From Yoonia ponticola (lineage in GTDB: Bacteria; Pseudomonadota; Alphaproteobacteria; Rhodobacterales; Rhodobacteraceae): DNA of 64,000 bases. The translations under genes and the position numbers were made by a program. The stretch spans positions 310,001 to 374,000 of the forward strand of contig NZ_JACIJM010000004.1 of NCBI RefSeq assembly GCF_014199395.1, in the 5' to 3' direction. Positions 16,905-25,957 of this stretch are shown one piece after another. The notes below the pieces were generated by a model that saw nothing but the letters and a program-made list of their open reading frames with translations, was not told where the DNA came from and did no database searches. Every line of letters starts with the position of its first letter. Within the stretch, counting starts at the first letter, position 1.

Positions 16905-18728
16905 ATGTGCGGAATTGTTGGCGTATTAAGCAATAACCAAGCGGCCCCGATCCTTGTTGATAGCCTGAAACGGCTCGAATATCGCGGCTATGACAGCGCA
17001 GGCATTGCGACGATCCACGAGGATAGGCTCGAACGTCGCCGCGCCCTTGGGAAACTCGTGAACCTGTCGGATTTGCTGGTGCATGAACCGCTGGCTGGGA
17101 AATCCGGCATCGGTCACACACGTTGGGCGACACACGGTGCGCCGACTGTTGGCAACGCACACCCGCACCGCGCCGCTGGCGTCGCAGTTGTGCATAACGG
17201 GATTATCGAGAATTTCCGTGAATTGCGGGCGTTTCTGGCCGAAAACAACATCACCTATTCCACCGATACCGACACTGAAACCGTCGCCCTGCTCGCGCAA
17301 TATCACCTTGATGCGGGGCTTGCGCCACGCGAAGCCGCCGAGAAAACGATTGCGATGCTCGAAGGCGCTTATGCGCTGTGTTTCTTGTTCGACGGTGAAG
17401 ACGACCTGCTGATCGCCGCCCGCAAAGGATCGCCGCTGGCGATTGGTCACGGCGACGGAGAAAATTTCGTAGGCTCTGACGCGATTGCGCTGGCCCCAAT
17501 GACCGACCGCATCACCTATCTGGATGAAGGCGATTGGGCGATTATCACGCGGACTTCCGTGGAAATCCGCGATGAGACCGGACAACAGACCAACCGCGAA
17601 ATGAAAGTCATCGAGATCAGCAACGCGAGCGTCGATAAGGCCGGCCACAAGCACTTTATGTCGAAAGAAATCGCAGAGCAGCCGACCGTGCTGCAAGGTG
17701 CCTTGTCCCACTACATCAGCCCGAATGCGGACGCTGTGACCCTGCCCGAAAGCGGCATCGACTTTGCCAAAATCGAACGCATGACGATGGTCGCCTGTGG
17801 CACGGCCTATTACGCCTGTATGGTCGCGAAATACTGGTTCGAACAGGTCGCACGGATGCCGGTTGAAATCGACGTGGCGTCTGAATTCCGCTACCGCGAA
17901 CCGCCTGTGACCGCTGGCACGGCAGCCCTGTTCGTGTCGCAATCCGGCGAAACCGCCGACACGCTCGCCGCCCTGCGCTACATGAAAGGCAAGGCGGATA
18001 CGATCTTGTCGATCGTCAACGTCGAAACCAGCACCATCGCCCGCGAAAGCGATCTGGCGCTGCCGATTTTGGCTGGTGCGGAAATCGGCGTCGCCTCAAC
18101 CAAGGCATTCACTTGTCAACTGACAACGCTTGCGATCCTCGCCATTGAAGCCGCCCGCGCGCGTGATCATTTGACCGATGCCGAAGTCTCTGAAAATCTG
18201 TCCCGACTGCGGGCGCTGCCCGGTGTGATTAACCTCGCTTTGGGCATTGAGGACAAATGCAAAACCATCGCACGGCAACTGGCAGAGGCCCGCGATATCC
18301 TGTTTCTGGGCCGTGGCGCGATGTATCCGCTCGCCCATGAGGGTGCGCTAAAACTCAAAGAAATCAGCTACATCCACGCCGAAGCTTATGCATCAGGTGA
18401 ACTAAAACACGGGCCCATCGCGTTGGTCGATGAAAACGTGCCGATCATCGTCATGGCCCCGCGTGACAGCCTGTTCGAGAAAACAGTCTCCAACATGCAA
18501 GAGGTCATGGCACGCGGCGGCAAGGTGCTGTTAATCACCGACAAACAGGGCGCGGCTGAAGCTGGCGACGGGGTCTGGGACACGATCATCATGCCCGAAA
18601 TCGACGCCTTCCTTGCGCCAATCCTCTACGCCGTCCCTGCCCAATTGCTCGCCTATCACACCGCGATTGCCAAAGGCACAGACGTCGATCAACCCCGCAA
18701 CCTAGCCAAGTCAGTGACAGTCGAATGA
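16905..18728 (+). CDS. glmS: glutamine-fructose-6-phosphate aminotransferase (isomerizing)
   Basis: Makes glucosamine-6-phosphate from fructose-6-phosphate and glutamine. The 607 residues start with MCGIVGVL, exposing Cys2 as the N-terminal nucleophile of the glutaminase domain (residues 2-225). Two SIS domains follow (about 285-425 and 455-595), with SQSGETADT and the STKAFTCQ region, and the C-terminus ends LAKSVTVE. It overlaps the AlkD-like gene by 4 bases. With only 3 bases behind glmU there is no room for a glmS ribozyme. Confidence 0.97.
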   Translation: MCGIVGVLSNNQAAPILVDSLKRLEYRGYDSAGIATIHEDRLERRRALGKLVNLSDLLVHEPLAGKSGIGHTRWATHGAPTVGNAHPHRAAGVAVVHNGIIENFRELRAFLAENNITYSTDTDTETVALLAQYHLDAGLAPREAAEKTIAMLEGAYALCFLFDGEDDLLIAARKGSPLAIGHGDGENFVGSDAIALAPMTDRITYLDEGDWAIITRTSVEIRDETGQQTNREMKVIEISNASVDKAGHKHFMSKEIAEQPTVLQGALSHYISPNADAVTLPESGIDFAKIERMTMVACGTAYYACMVAKYWFEQVARMPVEIDVASEFRYREPPVTAGTAALFVSQSGETADTLAALRYMKGKADTILSIVNVETSTIARESDLALPILAGAEIGVASTKAFTCQLTTLAILAIEAARARDHLTDAEVSENLSRLRALPGVINLALGIEDKCKTIARQLAEARDILFLGRGAMYPLAHEGALKLKEISYIHAEAYASGELKHGPIALVDENVPIIVMAPRDSLFEKTVSNMQEVMARGGKVLLITDKQGAAEAGDGVWDTIIMPEIDAFLAPILYAVPAQLLAYHTAIAKGTDVDQPRNLAKSVTVE

Positions 18729-19414
18729 ACGTAGATGACGCCATCGCAGCCCTCGGCGGCGACCCTCTGAAGGCGGTTGGCATGGCCAGCTACCACAAAA
18801 ATGACCGCCCCTATCTGGGCCTAGCGAACCCCGAAATCGACGTTCATGTAAAAGCATGGCGGGCAGAGCTGTCGTTCGATAACCGCTTGCAATTGGCCCA
18901 AGACCTATGGGCCACAAACATCCACGAAGGCATGGTCGCAGGCGCGAAATTACTGTCGCAAGCGCGGATCAAACCCGATGATTCCCGCGTCTGGGACATT
19001 ATCACCGGATGGGTGCCGACATTCGACGCATGGGCCATCTCGGACCACGCTTGCATCGCTGGGCAAAAACGTCTGGTTGCGGACCCGTCACGGCTGGACG
19101 AAGTCGAGACATGGATCACGTCCGACCACATGTGGACCAAACGCGCAGCCCTTGTGATGACCCTACCGTGGACCAAACAGAACCACCCGAAACCTGCCGA
19201 AGAAGAAGCCCGCGAGCGTATCTTGGGCTGGGCTGCGACCTATGTGACCGACCCCGACTGGTTCATCCAGAAAGCCGTGGCATGGTGGCTGCGCGATCTT
19301 TCGACCCACGACCAGCCCCGCACCCGCGCGTTTTTGGAAGAATACGGCGACCAGATGAAGCCATTCGCACGTAAAGAAGCGGCCAGCAAACTGCCAGCCG
19401 CCCCCGAAGCGTAA
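18725..19414 (+). CDS. AlkD-like DNA alkylation repair protein
   Basis: A 229-residue all-helical protein of the AlkD/HEAT-like DNA glycosylase family, which removes alkylated bases. Segments such as W-x-x-x-D-H/N-x-W-x-x-R-x-A (DHMWTKRAALV near residue 139), D-P-D-W-F-I-Q-K-A-V-A-W-x-L-R-D (near 177) and the terminal RKEAASKL are typical. The start overlaps the glmS stop by 4 bases (ATGA). Catalytic activity is inferred from the family; some members are inactive on alkylated bases. Confidence 0.85.
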   Translation: MNVDDAIAALGGDPLKAVGMASYHKNDRPYLGLANPEIDVHVKAWRAELSFDNRLQLAQDLWATNIHEGMVAGAKLLSQARIKPDDSRVWDIITGWVPTFDAWAISDHACIAGQKRLVADPSRLDEVETWITSDHMWTKRAALVMTLPWTKQNHPKPAEEEARERILGWAATYVTDPDWFIQKAVAWWLRDLSTHDQPRTRAFLEEYGDQMKPFARKEAASKLPAAPEA

Positions 19415-19426
19415 CGCTTTGTAAAC

Positions 19427-19921
19427 TTACTTGCGGTAGACTTTTACGTCGATCAACGCGGTCAACGGCACGTCCAAAAGACGCAAGGCAGCAAGGCTCA
19501 TCTGGCTGCCTGCCGTGGCCGGACCGCCCGATGGGCGCAGTTCCAAATTCACGGACTTGCCGTTCGCAGGGTTTTCAACGCGGCCTTGGGTCAGTTCCGT
19601 GACCAATCCGGTCTCTAACCAAATGCCCGGCTGTGCAGGTGGCCCGAGCGAGATGTTCGTGGTGCCCAGCGATTGCTCGCCCGCAGGTTCGGCCACGGCC
19701 ACAGCCGCCGCACGATCTTCGGCTGACGTGGTGTCAAAATCCTCGACGGTGCGGGCCGCAGCAGGGGGTGGCGGTGGCGGCGCAGGGTTCAGGGTTTCCG
19801 CAGGAACGACAGACGTTCCCGCCGCCGCATTCACAGCAGCACTACCAGACGGCGCCAATTGCCACGCGGGATCGGTACAAGCGGCAAGGGATAAGACGGG
19901 GAGAATATAGATCAATTTCAT
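19427..19921 (-). CDS. small lipoprotein conserved in Rhodobacteraceae (often misnamed galactarate dehydratase)
   Basis: A 164-residue protein starting at ATG 19921 with a lipoprotein signal: MKLIYILPVLSLAAC, lipid attachment at Cys15. A Pro-rich linker (seven consecutive prolines near residue 50) is followed by a conserved half with R-T-V-x-D-F-D-T-T-x-A-E-x-R-A, L-G-P-P-A-x-P-G-x-W-L and L-R-P-S-G segments. Databases often label such Rhodobacteraceae proteins D-galactarate dehydratase, but nothing here resembles that large enzyme. It is probably envelope-associated; function is unknown. It is convergent with the AlkD-like gene. Confidence 0.75.
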   Translation of the reverse strand: MKLIYILPVLSLAACTDPAWQLAPSGSAAVNAAAGTSVVPAETLNPAPPPPPPAAARTVEDFDTTSAEDRAAAVAVAEPAGEQSLGTTNISLGPPAQPGIWLETGLVTELTQGRVENPANGKSVNLELRPSGGPATAGSQMSLAALRLLDVPLTALIDVKVYRK

Positions 19922-20007
19922 GTGTGTGAGGTTAATCGTGTCAATATGCCGACGCAAGGACCTTTGGCTACCTTGCGCAGGTCCGCGCCGCCCCCTACGT
20001 TCGCCTC

Positions 20008-21012
20008 ATGACACAGCCATTGATTGATCCATTCGCCCGCGCCATTTCCTACCTTCGGGTTTCCGTCACCGACAGGTGCGACTTCCGCTGCGTGTACTGC
20101 ATGTCCGAAAACATGACGTTCCTGCCGAAGAAGGAATTGTTATCGCTCGAAGAATTGGACCGCCTGTGTTCGTCTTTCATCGGACTTGGCGTGAAAAAGC
20201 TGCGGATCACAGGGGGCGAACCGCTGGTGCGCCGCGATATCATGACGTTCTTTCAGTCCATGACCCGGCATCTGGACAGCGGTGCGCTGGAAGAACTGAC
20301 CGTGACAACCAACGGCAGCCAACTTGAAAAATACGCAGCCCAATTGGCCGCAGCGGGCGTGAAACGGATCAACGTATCACTGGATACGCTCGACGAGCAG
20401 AAATTCGCGGACATCACCCGCTGGGGCCGCCTGCCCCAAGTCATCCGCGGCATTGATGCGGCGCAAAAAGCGGGGATGCGCGTCAAAATCAATACCGTCG
20501 CACTTGCGGGCTTCAATGAGGACGAACTTTTCACGCTCACCGATTGGTGCGCGTCGCGCGACATGGACATCACCTTTATCGAAGTGATGCCAATGGGCGA
20601 TATCGGCAACGAGGACCGGATCACGCAATATTGGTCGCTCGAAAACCTCCGCGCACGGTTGGCCGAACGGACCACACTGACGGATCTACCAGAAAGCACA
20701 GGCGGCCCCGCCCGCTACGTGCGCCTTGACGACACGCAGCAAAAGATCGGATTTATCACGCCGCTGTCGCATAATTTCTGCGAAAGCTGCAACCGCGTGC
20801 GCGTGACCTGCACCGGCGAAATCTACACCTGCTTGGGACAAGAAGGCCATTCCGACCTGCGCGGCCCGCTGCGGTCCAGCGAATCCGATGCGCACCTCGA
20901 AGACGCCATTCGAGCCGCCATCGCGCTGAAACCCAAAGGCCACGACTTTGACTACTCCCGTCAAAAAGCCGACGGTAAAGTCAGCCGCCACATGTCGCAT
21001 ACGGGCGGTTAA
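20008..21012 (+). CDS. moaA: GTP 3',8-cyclase MoaA (molybdenum cofactor synthesis)
   Basis: A radical-SAM enzyme starting molybdopterin synthesis from GTP. The 334-residue protein has the N-terminal cluster motif C-x3-C-x2-C (CDFRCVYC near residue 25). The C-terminal second [4Fe-4S] motif is C-x2-C (CESC) with a third cysteine 13 residues on (near 258-275), and the chain ends in the essential Gly-Gly (SHTGG). It also has the [12 protein letters not shown] loop. It appears to be a single-gene unit. Confidence 0.96.
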   Translation: MTQPLIDPFARAISYLRVSVTDRCDFRCVYCMSENMTFLPKKELLSLEELDRLCSSFIGLGVKKLRITGGEPLVRRDIMTFFQSMTRHLDSGALEELTVTTNGSQLEKYAAQLAAAGVKRINVSLDTLDEQKFADITRWGRLPQVIRGIDAAQKAGMRVKINTVALAGFNEDELFTLTDWCASRDMDITFIEVMPMGDIGNEDRITQYWSLENLRARLAERTTLTDLPESTGGPARYVRLDDTQQKIGFITPLSHNFCESCNRVRVTCTGEIYTCLGQEGHSDLRGPLRSSESDAHLEDAIRAAIALKPKGHDFDYSRQKADGKVSRHMSHTGG

Positions 21013-21046
21013 TACAGAGCAAACAAAAAAGTAGGGCACACCGCCC

Positions 21047-21077
21047 CGCTTCTTTGGCTCTCTTCAAATCCCCGCCG
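21047..21077. repeat. dispersed element CGCTTCTTTGGCTC ... CCCCGCCGGAGG
   Basis: CGCTTCTTTGGCTC at 21047-21060 recurs exactly at 51251-51264, each time followed by (T)CTTCAA-(A/T)ATCCC. Both copies lie at the 3' side of a plus-strand gene. It is probably a genome-wide terminator-linked repeat, but only two copies are visible here. Confidence 0.45.
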
Positions 21078-21120
21078 GAGGCTGCACATCAACGGCCCCC
21101 AGCGCGCGGCCCGCGTTCAC

Positions 21121-22284
21121 TTACGCCGCTGGCATCCGCTGCTCCACAATCTCGGCCCACCACGAACACCCAGCAGGGATCGCTTCGTCGCTAAAATTAT
21201 ACGCCGCGTTATGCACCGCTGCCGTGTCACCATTGCCGACCAGAATATAAGCGCCAGGGCGTTCTTCTAGCATATAGGCGAAATCTTCGCCGCCCATGAT
21301 CAACGGGGCCTCGTCGCATTTGCCAGCCACAGAGGCCGCCACGGACGCCGCAAAGTCGGTCTGTTCTACGTGGTTCACCATCGGCGGGTAGCCTTTGATG
21401 AAGGTGATTTTTGCGGTCGCGCCGTAGGCTTCACAGGTCGCATACACCAATCTGTGCAAGCGTTCCTCGCCCAAGGCCCGCATCTCGCGCGTCAAGGTCC
21501 GGATTGTACCTTTCAGACGCACCGATTGCGCGATGATGTTGAACGCTTTGGAACTGCTTTCCACCGATGTCACCGACACCACGGCCTGTTCCACGGGGTC
21601 CACATTGCGGCTGACAATGCTTTGCAATGCGGTCACAACATGCGCCGCCACGAGCACCGAATCCACGGTCTCCTGTGGTTTTGCGGCATGACCACCCTGC
21701 CCCTCAATCGTGATGTCAAACTGATCAGTCGCTGCAAAAAACGGCCCAGACCGGATCGCAAAAGACCCAAGCGGCACGCCCGGCCAATTATGCATCCCGT
21801 AGACCTCCTGGATGCCGAAACGGTCCATCATGCCGTCCTCGCACATCTCGCGCCCGCCGCCGCCGCCCTCTTCGGCAGGTTGGAAGATCACGACAACAGT
21901 GCCATCGAAATTGCGGGTCTCGGCCAGATATTGCGCAGCCCCCAGCAGCATCGCGGTGTGTCCATCATGGCCACAAGCATGCATCGCGCCATCGGTTTTC
22001 GACGCATAAGGCAGGCCGGTTTCCTCGTGGATCGGCAGCGCGTCCATGTCAGCCCGCAGGCCAATCACGCGGCCAGCAGTATCCGTCTTGCCCTTGATCA
22101 CGCCCACGACGCCGGTGCGCCCGATGCCGGTCACAACCTCTTCACAGCCAAACGCCGTCAGCTTTTCCGCAACGATCCCAGAGGTGCGATGGGTCTCGAA
22201 CAGGATCTCGGGGTTTTCGTGCAAATCCCTGCGCCACGCAGTGATGTCGGGCAGCAATTCAGCAAAACGATTCTTGACGGGCAT
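21121..22284 (-). CDS. M20-family amidohydrolase (hippurate hydrolase-like)
   Basis: A 387-residue zinc peptidase/amidohydrolase of the M20D group (hippurate or N-acyl-amino-acid hydrolases). Metal-site and catalytic segments are visible: MHACGHDGHTAM near residue 100, EEGGGGGREMCEDG near 135 with the catalytic Glu, and GGEDFAYMLEERPGAY near 350. The dimerisation domain is in the middle. The start is ATG 22284, with an AGGA box 8 bases before it; the frame to 22359 lacks a site. Exact substrate unknown. Confidence 0.88.
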   Translation of the reverse strand: MPVKNRFAELLPDITAWRRDLHENPEILFETHRTSGIVAEKLTAFGCEEVVTGIGRTGVVGVIKGKTDTAGRVIGLRADMDALPIHEETGLPYASKTDGAMHACGHDGHTAMLLGAAQYLAETRNFDGTVVVIFQPAEEGGGGGREMCEDGMMDRFGIQEVYGMHNWPGVPLGSFAIRSGPFFAATDQFDITIEGQGGHAAKPQETVDSVLVAAHVVTALQSIVSRNVDPVEQAVVSVTSVESSSKAFNIIAQSVRLKGTIRTLTREMRALGEERLHRLVYATCEAYGATAKITFIKGYPPMVNHVEQTDFAASVAASVAGKCDEAPLIMGGEDFAYMLEERPGAYILVGNGDTAAVHNAAYNFSDEAIPAGCSWWAEIVEQRMPAA

Positions 22285-22362
22285 GATGGGTCCTACTTGA
22301 TAATGTAGATGCACCTTGCCCAATGCACGCCGCGAGAACAAGCAAACAAACCGCGCCACCCG

Positions 22363-22410
22363 CGCCGATTTTTCCAGAAAAATCGTATGAATTTTCGCGA
22401 AAATTCGGCG
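22363..22410. repeat. nested inverted repeats between DUF3422 and the amidohydrolase, includes palindrome copy
   Basis: An outer stem CGCCGA (22363-22368)/TCGGCG (22405-22410) encloses a hairpin CGATTTTTC-CA-GAAAAATCG (22366-22385) and the perfect 18-bp palindrome GAATTTTCGCGAAAATTC (22389-22406). It begins 1 base after the DUF3422 stop on the minus strand, where it could act as terminator, although no T-tract follows. Confidence 0.6.
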
Positions 22411-23691
22411 TCAGTGCATTTTTTTATGTATACGCTGCACCATCATCCAGACGGCCAGCAACACCAGCGGCGTGGCAATCGCACCCATCATCACCTTGGG
22501 CACATCATAGAGTTTCTCAAGCGGCCCAAGCACATACAGCACTAAATTCACCGCGTAATAACTGATCGCCACGACAGACAGCCCTTCAACCGTCTTTTGC
22601 AGCCGCAATTGCAGATCAGCCCGCCTGTCCATCGACGTGAGCAAGTCCTGATTCTGTGCTGATCGTTCCACATCCACCCGTGTCCGCAGCAGATCGCTCG
22701 CGCGTTGGGCGCGGTTCGACATCGCATGCAGGCGGTCTTGGGTCGATGTCACCGTCCGCATCGCCGGATCAAAGCGCCGCATCATAAATTCACCAAAGGT
22801 CTGTCGCCCCGCAAAGCGGTCCTCGCGCAGCACCCCGATCCGTTGGTTCACAATCGTCTCGTAAGCCCCCGTCGCCCCAAACCGGAACGACGTCTGCGCC
22901 ACGATATTCTCCAACTCAGCCGATGCCGTTAGCAATTCATACAACACGGTTTCCGGACGCGCATCCGCCCCCGTCATATCCGCCAGCATAGCCGTTAATC
23001 GCTGGTCAATCGCGCCCATTTTGGGGCCCAGATCACGGGCCATTGCAAGGCCCAGCATCGACATTGCCTTATAAGTCTCGATCTCGCACAATCGCTGCAC
23101 GACGCGGCCTGTGCGCTGCGGTCCGGTCTCTGGCCGTGCAAACACCGCAAAGCGCATGTGGCCCGCCACATCAATCCGAAAATCACCTGCCACAACCAGC
23201 CCGTCATCCAACACGCGACTGACGGCGAGGCTCTCTGGTACAAACCAATCCACAACTTTGCCCAGAATACCGTCGTCACCCTCAGCCGTCTCAACACGGA
23301 TCAACGCGGACGTGATCCGCACCCCCGGCGCATCGTCCAACCAATCTTGCGGGAACACATCAAAGGTTTTGGAATCGAACGGGCGCTGCGCATTGCCATC
23401 GCCAAACACCGTATAGGTCACAAACTCTGTGTGGCTTTCCCACTTGAGCATGTATTTCCCGATTTGCCCCGAATAATGGGTCGCGTCCGGCTGCGGATGT
23501 TGTGCCCCGAACCGATCCAGCAGCGCGATCAAATGCAGGCGATCCGCTTCACGGTCCCGCCCCGCCGCGTTCGACGCAGGCTTCAGCGCAAGATACGCCG
23601 CCTTGCTCGGCGCCGCCACAATCGGAAACGGGCGGGCGTGCAATTCGTTCGCCATCGGATAGCGCAACGGGTGATCTTTTATCGGGGACAT
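22411..23691 (-). CDS. DUF3422 family membrane-anchored protein
   Basis: A 426-residue protein matching DUF3422: H-P-L-R-x-x-x-A-N-E-x-H-A-R-P near the N-terminus, a long soluble alpha/beta part, a helical stretch with heptad character (about 300-370), and two C-terminal transmembrane helices (about 370-392 and 397-418) ending in basic residues. Members are widespread in proteobacteria without known function. The C-terminal part resembles the cytoplasmic helices of CorA-like transporters in general layout, but I do not claim transport. It appears monocistronic, ending in a hairpin. Confidence 0.82.
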   Translation of the reverse strand: MSPIKDHPLRYPMANELHARPFPIVAAPSKAAYLALKPASNAAGRDREADRLHLIALLDRFGAQHPQPDATHYSGQIGKYMLKWESHTEFVTYTVFGDGNAQRPFDSKTFDVFPQDWLDDAPGVRITSALIRVETAEGDDGILGKVVDWFVPESLAVSRVLDDGLVVAGDFRIDVAGHMRFAVFARPETGPQRTGRVVQRLCEIETYKAMSMLGLAMARDLGPKMGAIDQRLTAMLADMTGADARPETVLYELLTASAELENIVAQTSFRFGATGAYETIVNQRIGVLREDRFAGRQTFGEFMMRRFDPAMRTVTSTQDRLHAMSNRAQRASDLLRTRVDVERSAQNQDLLTSMDRRADLQLRLQKTVEGLSVVAISYYAVNLVLYVLGPLEKLYDVPKVMMGAIATPLVLLAVWMMVQRIHKKMH

Positions 23692-23771
23692 GGGCGTGAC
23701 CTATCTAGCATCACGGCAATGTAACGCCAAATCCGGTCAGGTAAAGAAAAAATCGTTCTAAATGAATGTGT

Positions 23772-23804
23772 TAGCTGCGTACAATCGTATACCGTACGCA
23801 GCTA
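23772..23804. terminator. strong hairpin downstream of the ornithine decarboxylase-like gene
   Basis: TAGCTGCGTAC (23772-23782) pairs with GTACGCAGCTA (23794-23804), 11-bp perfect arms with an 11-base loop. It lies 15 bases past the stop of the minus-strand decarboxylase gene. A run of T follows only some 30 bases later on that strand, so terminator function is likely but not textbook. Confidence 0.5.
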
Positions 23805-23818
23805 TCGTCACAAATCCC

Positions 23819-24991
23819 TTAGATCACAACAACATCCAGCGGCGGGAAGCCGTTGAAACACACGCTCGAATAGGTCGATGTGTACGCACCTGTATTGCGG
23901 ATCAGCACGCGGTCGCCAGATTTCAGCGTCATCGGCATCTGCATCGGGCGCTTTTCGTACAGCACATCGGCGCTATCACAGCTAGGCCCCGCCAGAATGC
24001 ACGGCCCCATCGGGTCGTCGTCACGCGCAGTTTCAAACTGGTAGCGGATCGCCTCGCCTTCAGTCTCGGCCAAGCCTGAAAAACGGCCAATGTCCAAGTA
24101 AACCCAGCGGTGCATGTCGCGCTCTGATTTACGCGACACCAGCATCACTTCGGCGACGATCACGCCAGCCTCTGCGACCATACCACGGCCCGGCTCTGCC
24201 ATGATCTTGGCGACCTCGCCAAAACGGTCAGTGACCTGCGCCATCACGCGGGATGCGTAGCTGGTTGGGGCTTCAATCGCTTCGCCGTAGAACGCGGGAA
24301 AACCACCGCCAATGTTGAGCAATGTCAGGTCGTGCCCCGCAGCGCGCGCGGCATGCCAGATCGCAGCCATCGCATCCAAGGACGGCGCCCACATTTCAGC
24401 TTTGCGTGTTTGCGACCCCACATGGAACGAGAACCCAACCGGATTCAGGCCCAAGGCAACCGCATAATCCAACAGACGCAGCGCAGTGTCGCGGTCACAG
24501 CCAAACTTGCGTGACAACGGCCAATCAGCCTCGGATGTCTCAACAATCAGACGTACATAGACGGACGCGCCCGGCGCGTGTGCCGCAAGCTTTTCCAACT
24601 CTTCGTCAGCATCCGCTGCGAACAAACGAATACCTTCGTCGTAAGCCCAAGCAATATCAGACGCCCGTTTGATCGTGTTGCCAAAGGACACCTGATCCGG
24701 CGTTGCACCCTCGTCCAGACACAGCTTGATTTCAGCCTTCGACGCTGCATCAAAGTGCGACCCCAGATCAACCAAGCGGGCAATCACTTCACGTGCAGGG
24801 TTTGCTTTGACGGCATAGTGAATATCTGCACGGCCTAAGCCTGCTTTCAGCGCGTTGTATTGGGTCGCCACGCGATCCAGATCAACCACCAGCGTCGGGC
24901 GATCAAACACACGGCGTGCGACAAACGCATCCAGCTTTGACAGGGAATCAGCAACAGAGGACGCCACAGCGGGCGAAAAGTGATAAGTCAT
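23819..24991 (-). CDS. ornithine/lysine decarboxylase-like enzyme (fold-type III PLP)
   Basis: A 390-residue alanine-racemase-fold decarboxylase of the eukaryotic-type ornithine decarboxylase family, giving putrescine (or cadaverine). The PLP lysine lies in YAVKANP near residue 62, followed by the phosphate-binding GGGFPAFYG near 230 and EPGRGMVAEAG near 270. The C-terminal catalytic cysteine segment is GPSCDSADVLYE near 340. Typical of Rhodobacterales polyamine synthesis. Ornithine versus lysine or carboxynorspermidine preference cannot be fixed by eye, though the CDS-A-D segment favours ODC. Confidence 0.88.
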   Translation of the reverse strand: MTYHFSPAVASSVADSLSKLDAFVARRVFDRPTLVVDLDRVATQYNALKAGLGRADIHYAVKANPAREVIARLVDLGSHFDAASKAEIKLCLDEGATPDQVSFGNTIKRASDIAWAYDEGIRLFAADADEELEKLAAHAPGASVYVRLIVETSEADWPLSRKFGCDRDTALRLLDYAVALGLNPVGFSFHVGSQTRKAEMWAPSLDAMAAIWHAARAAGHDLTLLNIGGGFPAFYGEAIEAPTSYASRVMAQVTDRFGEVAKIMAEPGRGMVAEAGVIVAEVMLVSRKSERDMHRWVYLDIGRFSGLAETEGEAIRYQFETARDDDPMGPCILAGPSCDSADVLYEKRPMQMPMTLKSGDRVLIRNTGAYTSTYSSVCFNGFPPLDVVVI

Positions 24992-25319
24992 GGGTCATCT
25001 CCAGTAGACCCGGCCATAATGGGCATCGCCCACCAAAGACCGCTCAGTTCCAAGGGAGACGTTACCGTCGCTACGTAAACACGTGTGCGTTGACTTTCAC
25101 CGGCCAGAGGCGCGTGCGTTGGCGTCTATAAATCTGCATTTGCGGCGAAAACGGATTCGTTGCAAGATACAAAATGCACAGCACCCAAAAAAAGTTTCGC
25201 GCCATGCAGATCACGCATATGTACTGCGCCCTGCCCTTCATTTCGCCGTAACAACTCGCCCCGCTGGCAAGCGTCCCGCACGTCTTGCCCGGCGCGGCGG
25301 TTGCGATTAGACCTGCCCC
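24992..25319. other. intergenic stretch without a gene
   Basis: 328 bases between the divergent decarboxylase and rluE starts. It should hold both promoters. Visible are a small palindrome ACACGTGT near 25079 and, at 25233-25257, the second copy of the repeat GCCCTTCATTTCGCC..AACAACTC. Short frames here lack ribosome-binding sites and family features. Confidence 0.6.
25233..25257. repeat. second copy of extragenic repeat GCCCTTCATTTCGCC
   Basis: It matches 5913-5937 at 23 of 25 positions (two central differences). It is in the same orientation and is followed here too by GC-rich sequence. Confidence 0.5.
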
Positions 25320-25862
25320 ATGTCTCGCACCATTTTACTGAACAAACCCTTCGACGTGCTCTCGCAGTTCACTGACGCAAAATCGCCCACCAAACGGCGG
25401 ACGTTGTCGGATTTCGTCGATGTGCCGCATGTCTATCCCGCAGGTCGGCTTGACCGCGATAGCGAGGGGCTGTTGATCCTGACCGACGACGGCAAACTGC
25501 AAGCCCAGATCAGTAATCCAAAACACAAGCTGCCGAAAACCTACTACGTCCAAGTAGAAGGCAGCCCGACGGATGCCGATCTGCAAGCTCTGCGCGACGG
25601 TGTGACCCTCAAAGACGGACTAACACGGCCCGCCAAGGTCGCGCTGATCGACCCGCCTGCCCTATGGGACCGCGTGCCGCCCGTGCGTGTGCGCAAGACA
25701 ATCCCAGACACATGGATCGAGATCAGCATTTCCGAGGGTCGCAACCGCCAAGTGCGCCGGATGACCGCCCACATCGGCTTTCCCACGCTGCGGTTGGTGC
25801 GTTGGCGGATCGGGCACTGGACGCTCGACGGGATCGCCCAAGGCAAATGGCGCGACGCCTAA
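25320..25862 (+). CDS. rluE: 23S rRNA pseudouridine synthase, RluE-type
   Basis: A 180-residue pseudouridine synthase of the RsuA/RluB/E/F branch without an S4 domain. The catalytic motif is [18 protein letters not shown] (catalytic Asp near residue 46), with K-T-Y-Y-V-Q-V-E-G, and near the C-terminus G-R-N-R-Q-V-R-R-M (residues 140-148) and L-R-L-V-R-W-R-I-G. Length and lack of an S4 domain fit RluE, which modifies helix 89 of 23S rRNA. A tandem 19-bp duplication follows the stop. Confidence 0.9.
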   Translation: MSRTILLNKPFDVLSQFTDAKSPTKRRTLSDFVDVPHVYPAGRLDRDSEGLLILTDDGKLQAQISNPKHKLPKTYYVQVEGSPTDADLQALRDGVTLKDGLTRPAKVALIDPPALWDRVPPVRVRKTIPDTWIEISISEGRNRQVRRMTAHIGFPTLRLVRWRIGHWTLDGIAQGKWRDA

Positions 25863-25873
25863 GCCCCACGCCC

Positions 25874-25922
25874 AGAAACAGCCTCGGCAAACAGAAACAG
25901 CCTCGGCAAAACGCCGAAGCCG
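25874..25922. repeat. 19-bp tandem duplication and hairpin after rluE
   Basis: CAGAAACAGCCTCGGCAAA occurs twice head to tail (25874-25892, 25893-25911). The second copy forms an imperfect stem AGCCTCGGC-AAAAC-GCCGAAGCC (25900-25922). It lies between the convergent rluE and lipoprotein genes, so it may be a duplicated terminator arm. Confidence 0.5.
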
Positions 25923-25957
25923 CTTCATCATGTCATGCTGATAACAGCCCGACAGGC

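Noticed and set aside
19427..19921. D-galactarate dehydratase
   Set aside because: The 164-residue lipoprotein has none of the features or length of that enzyme; the name is a propagated annotation.
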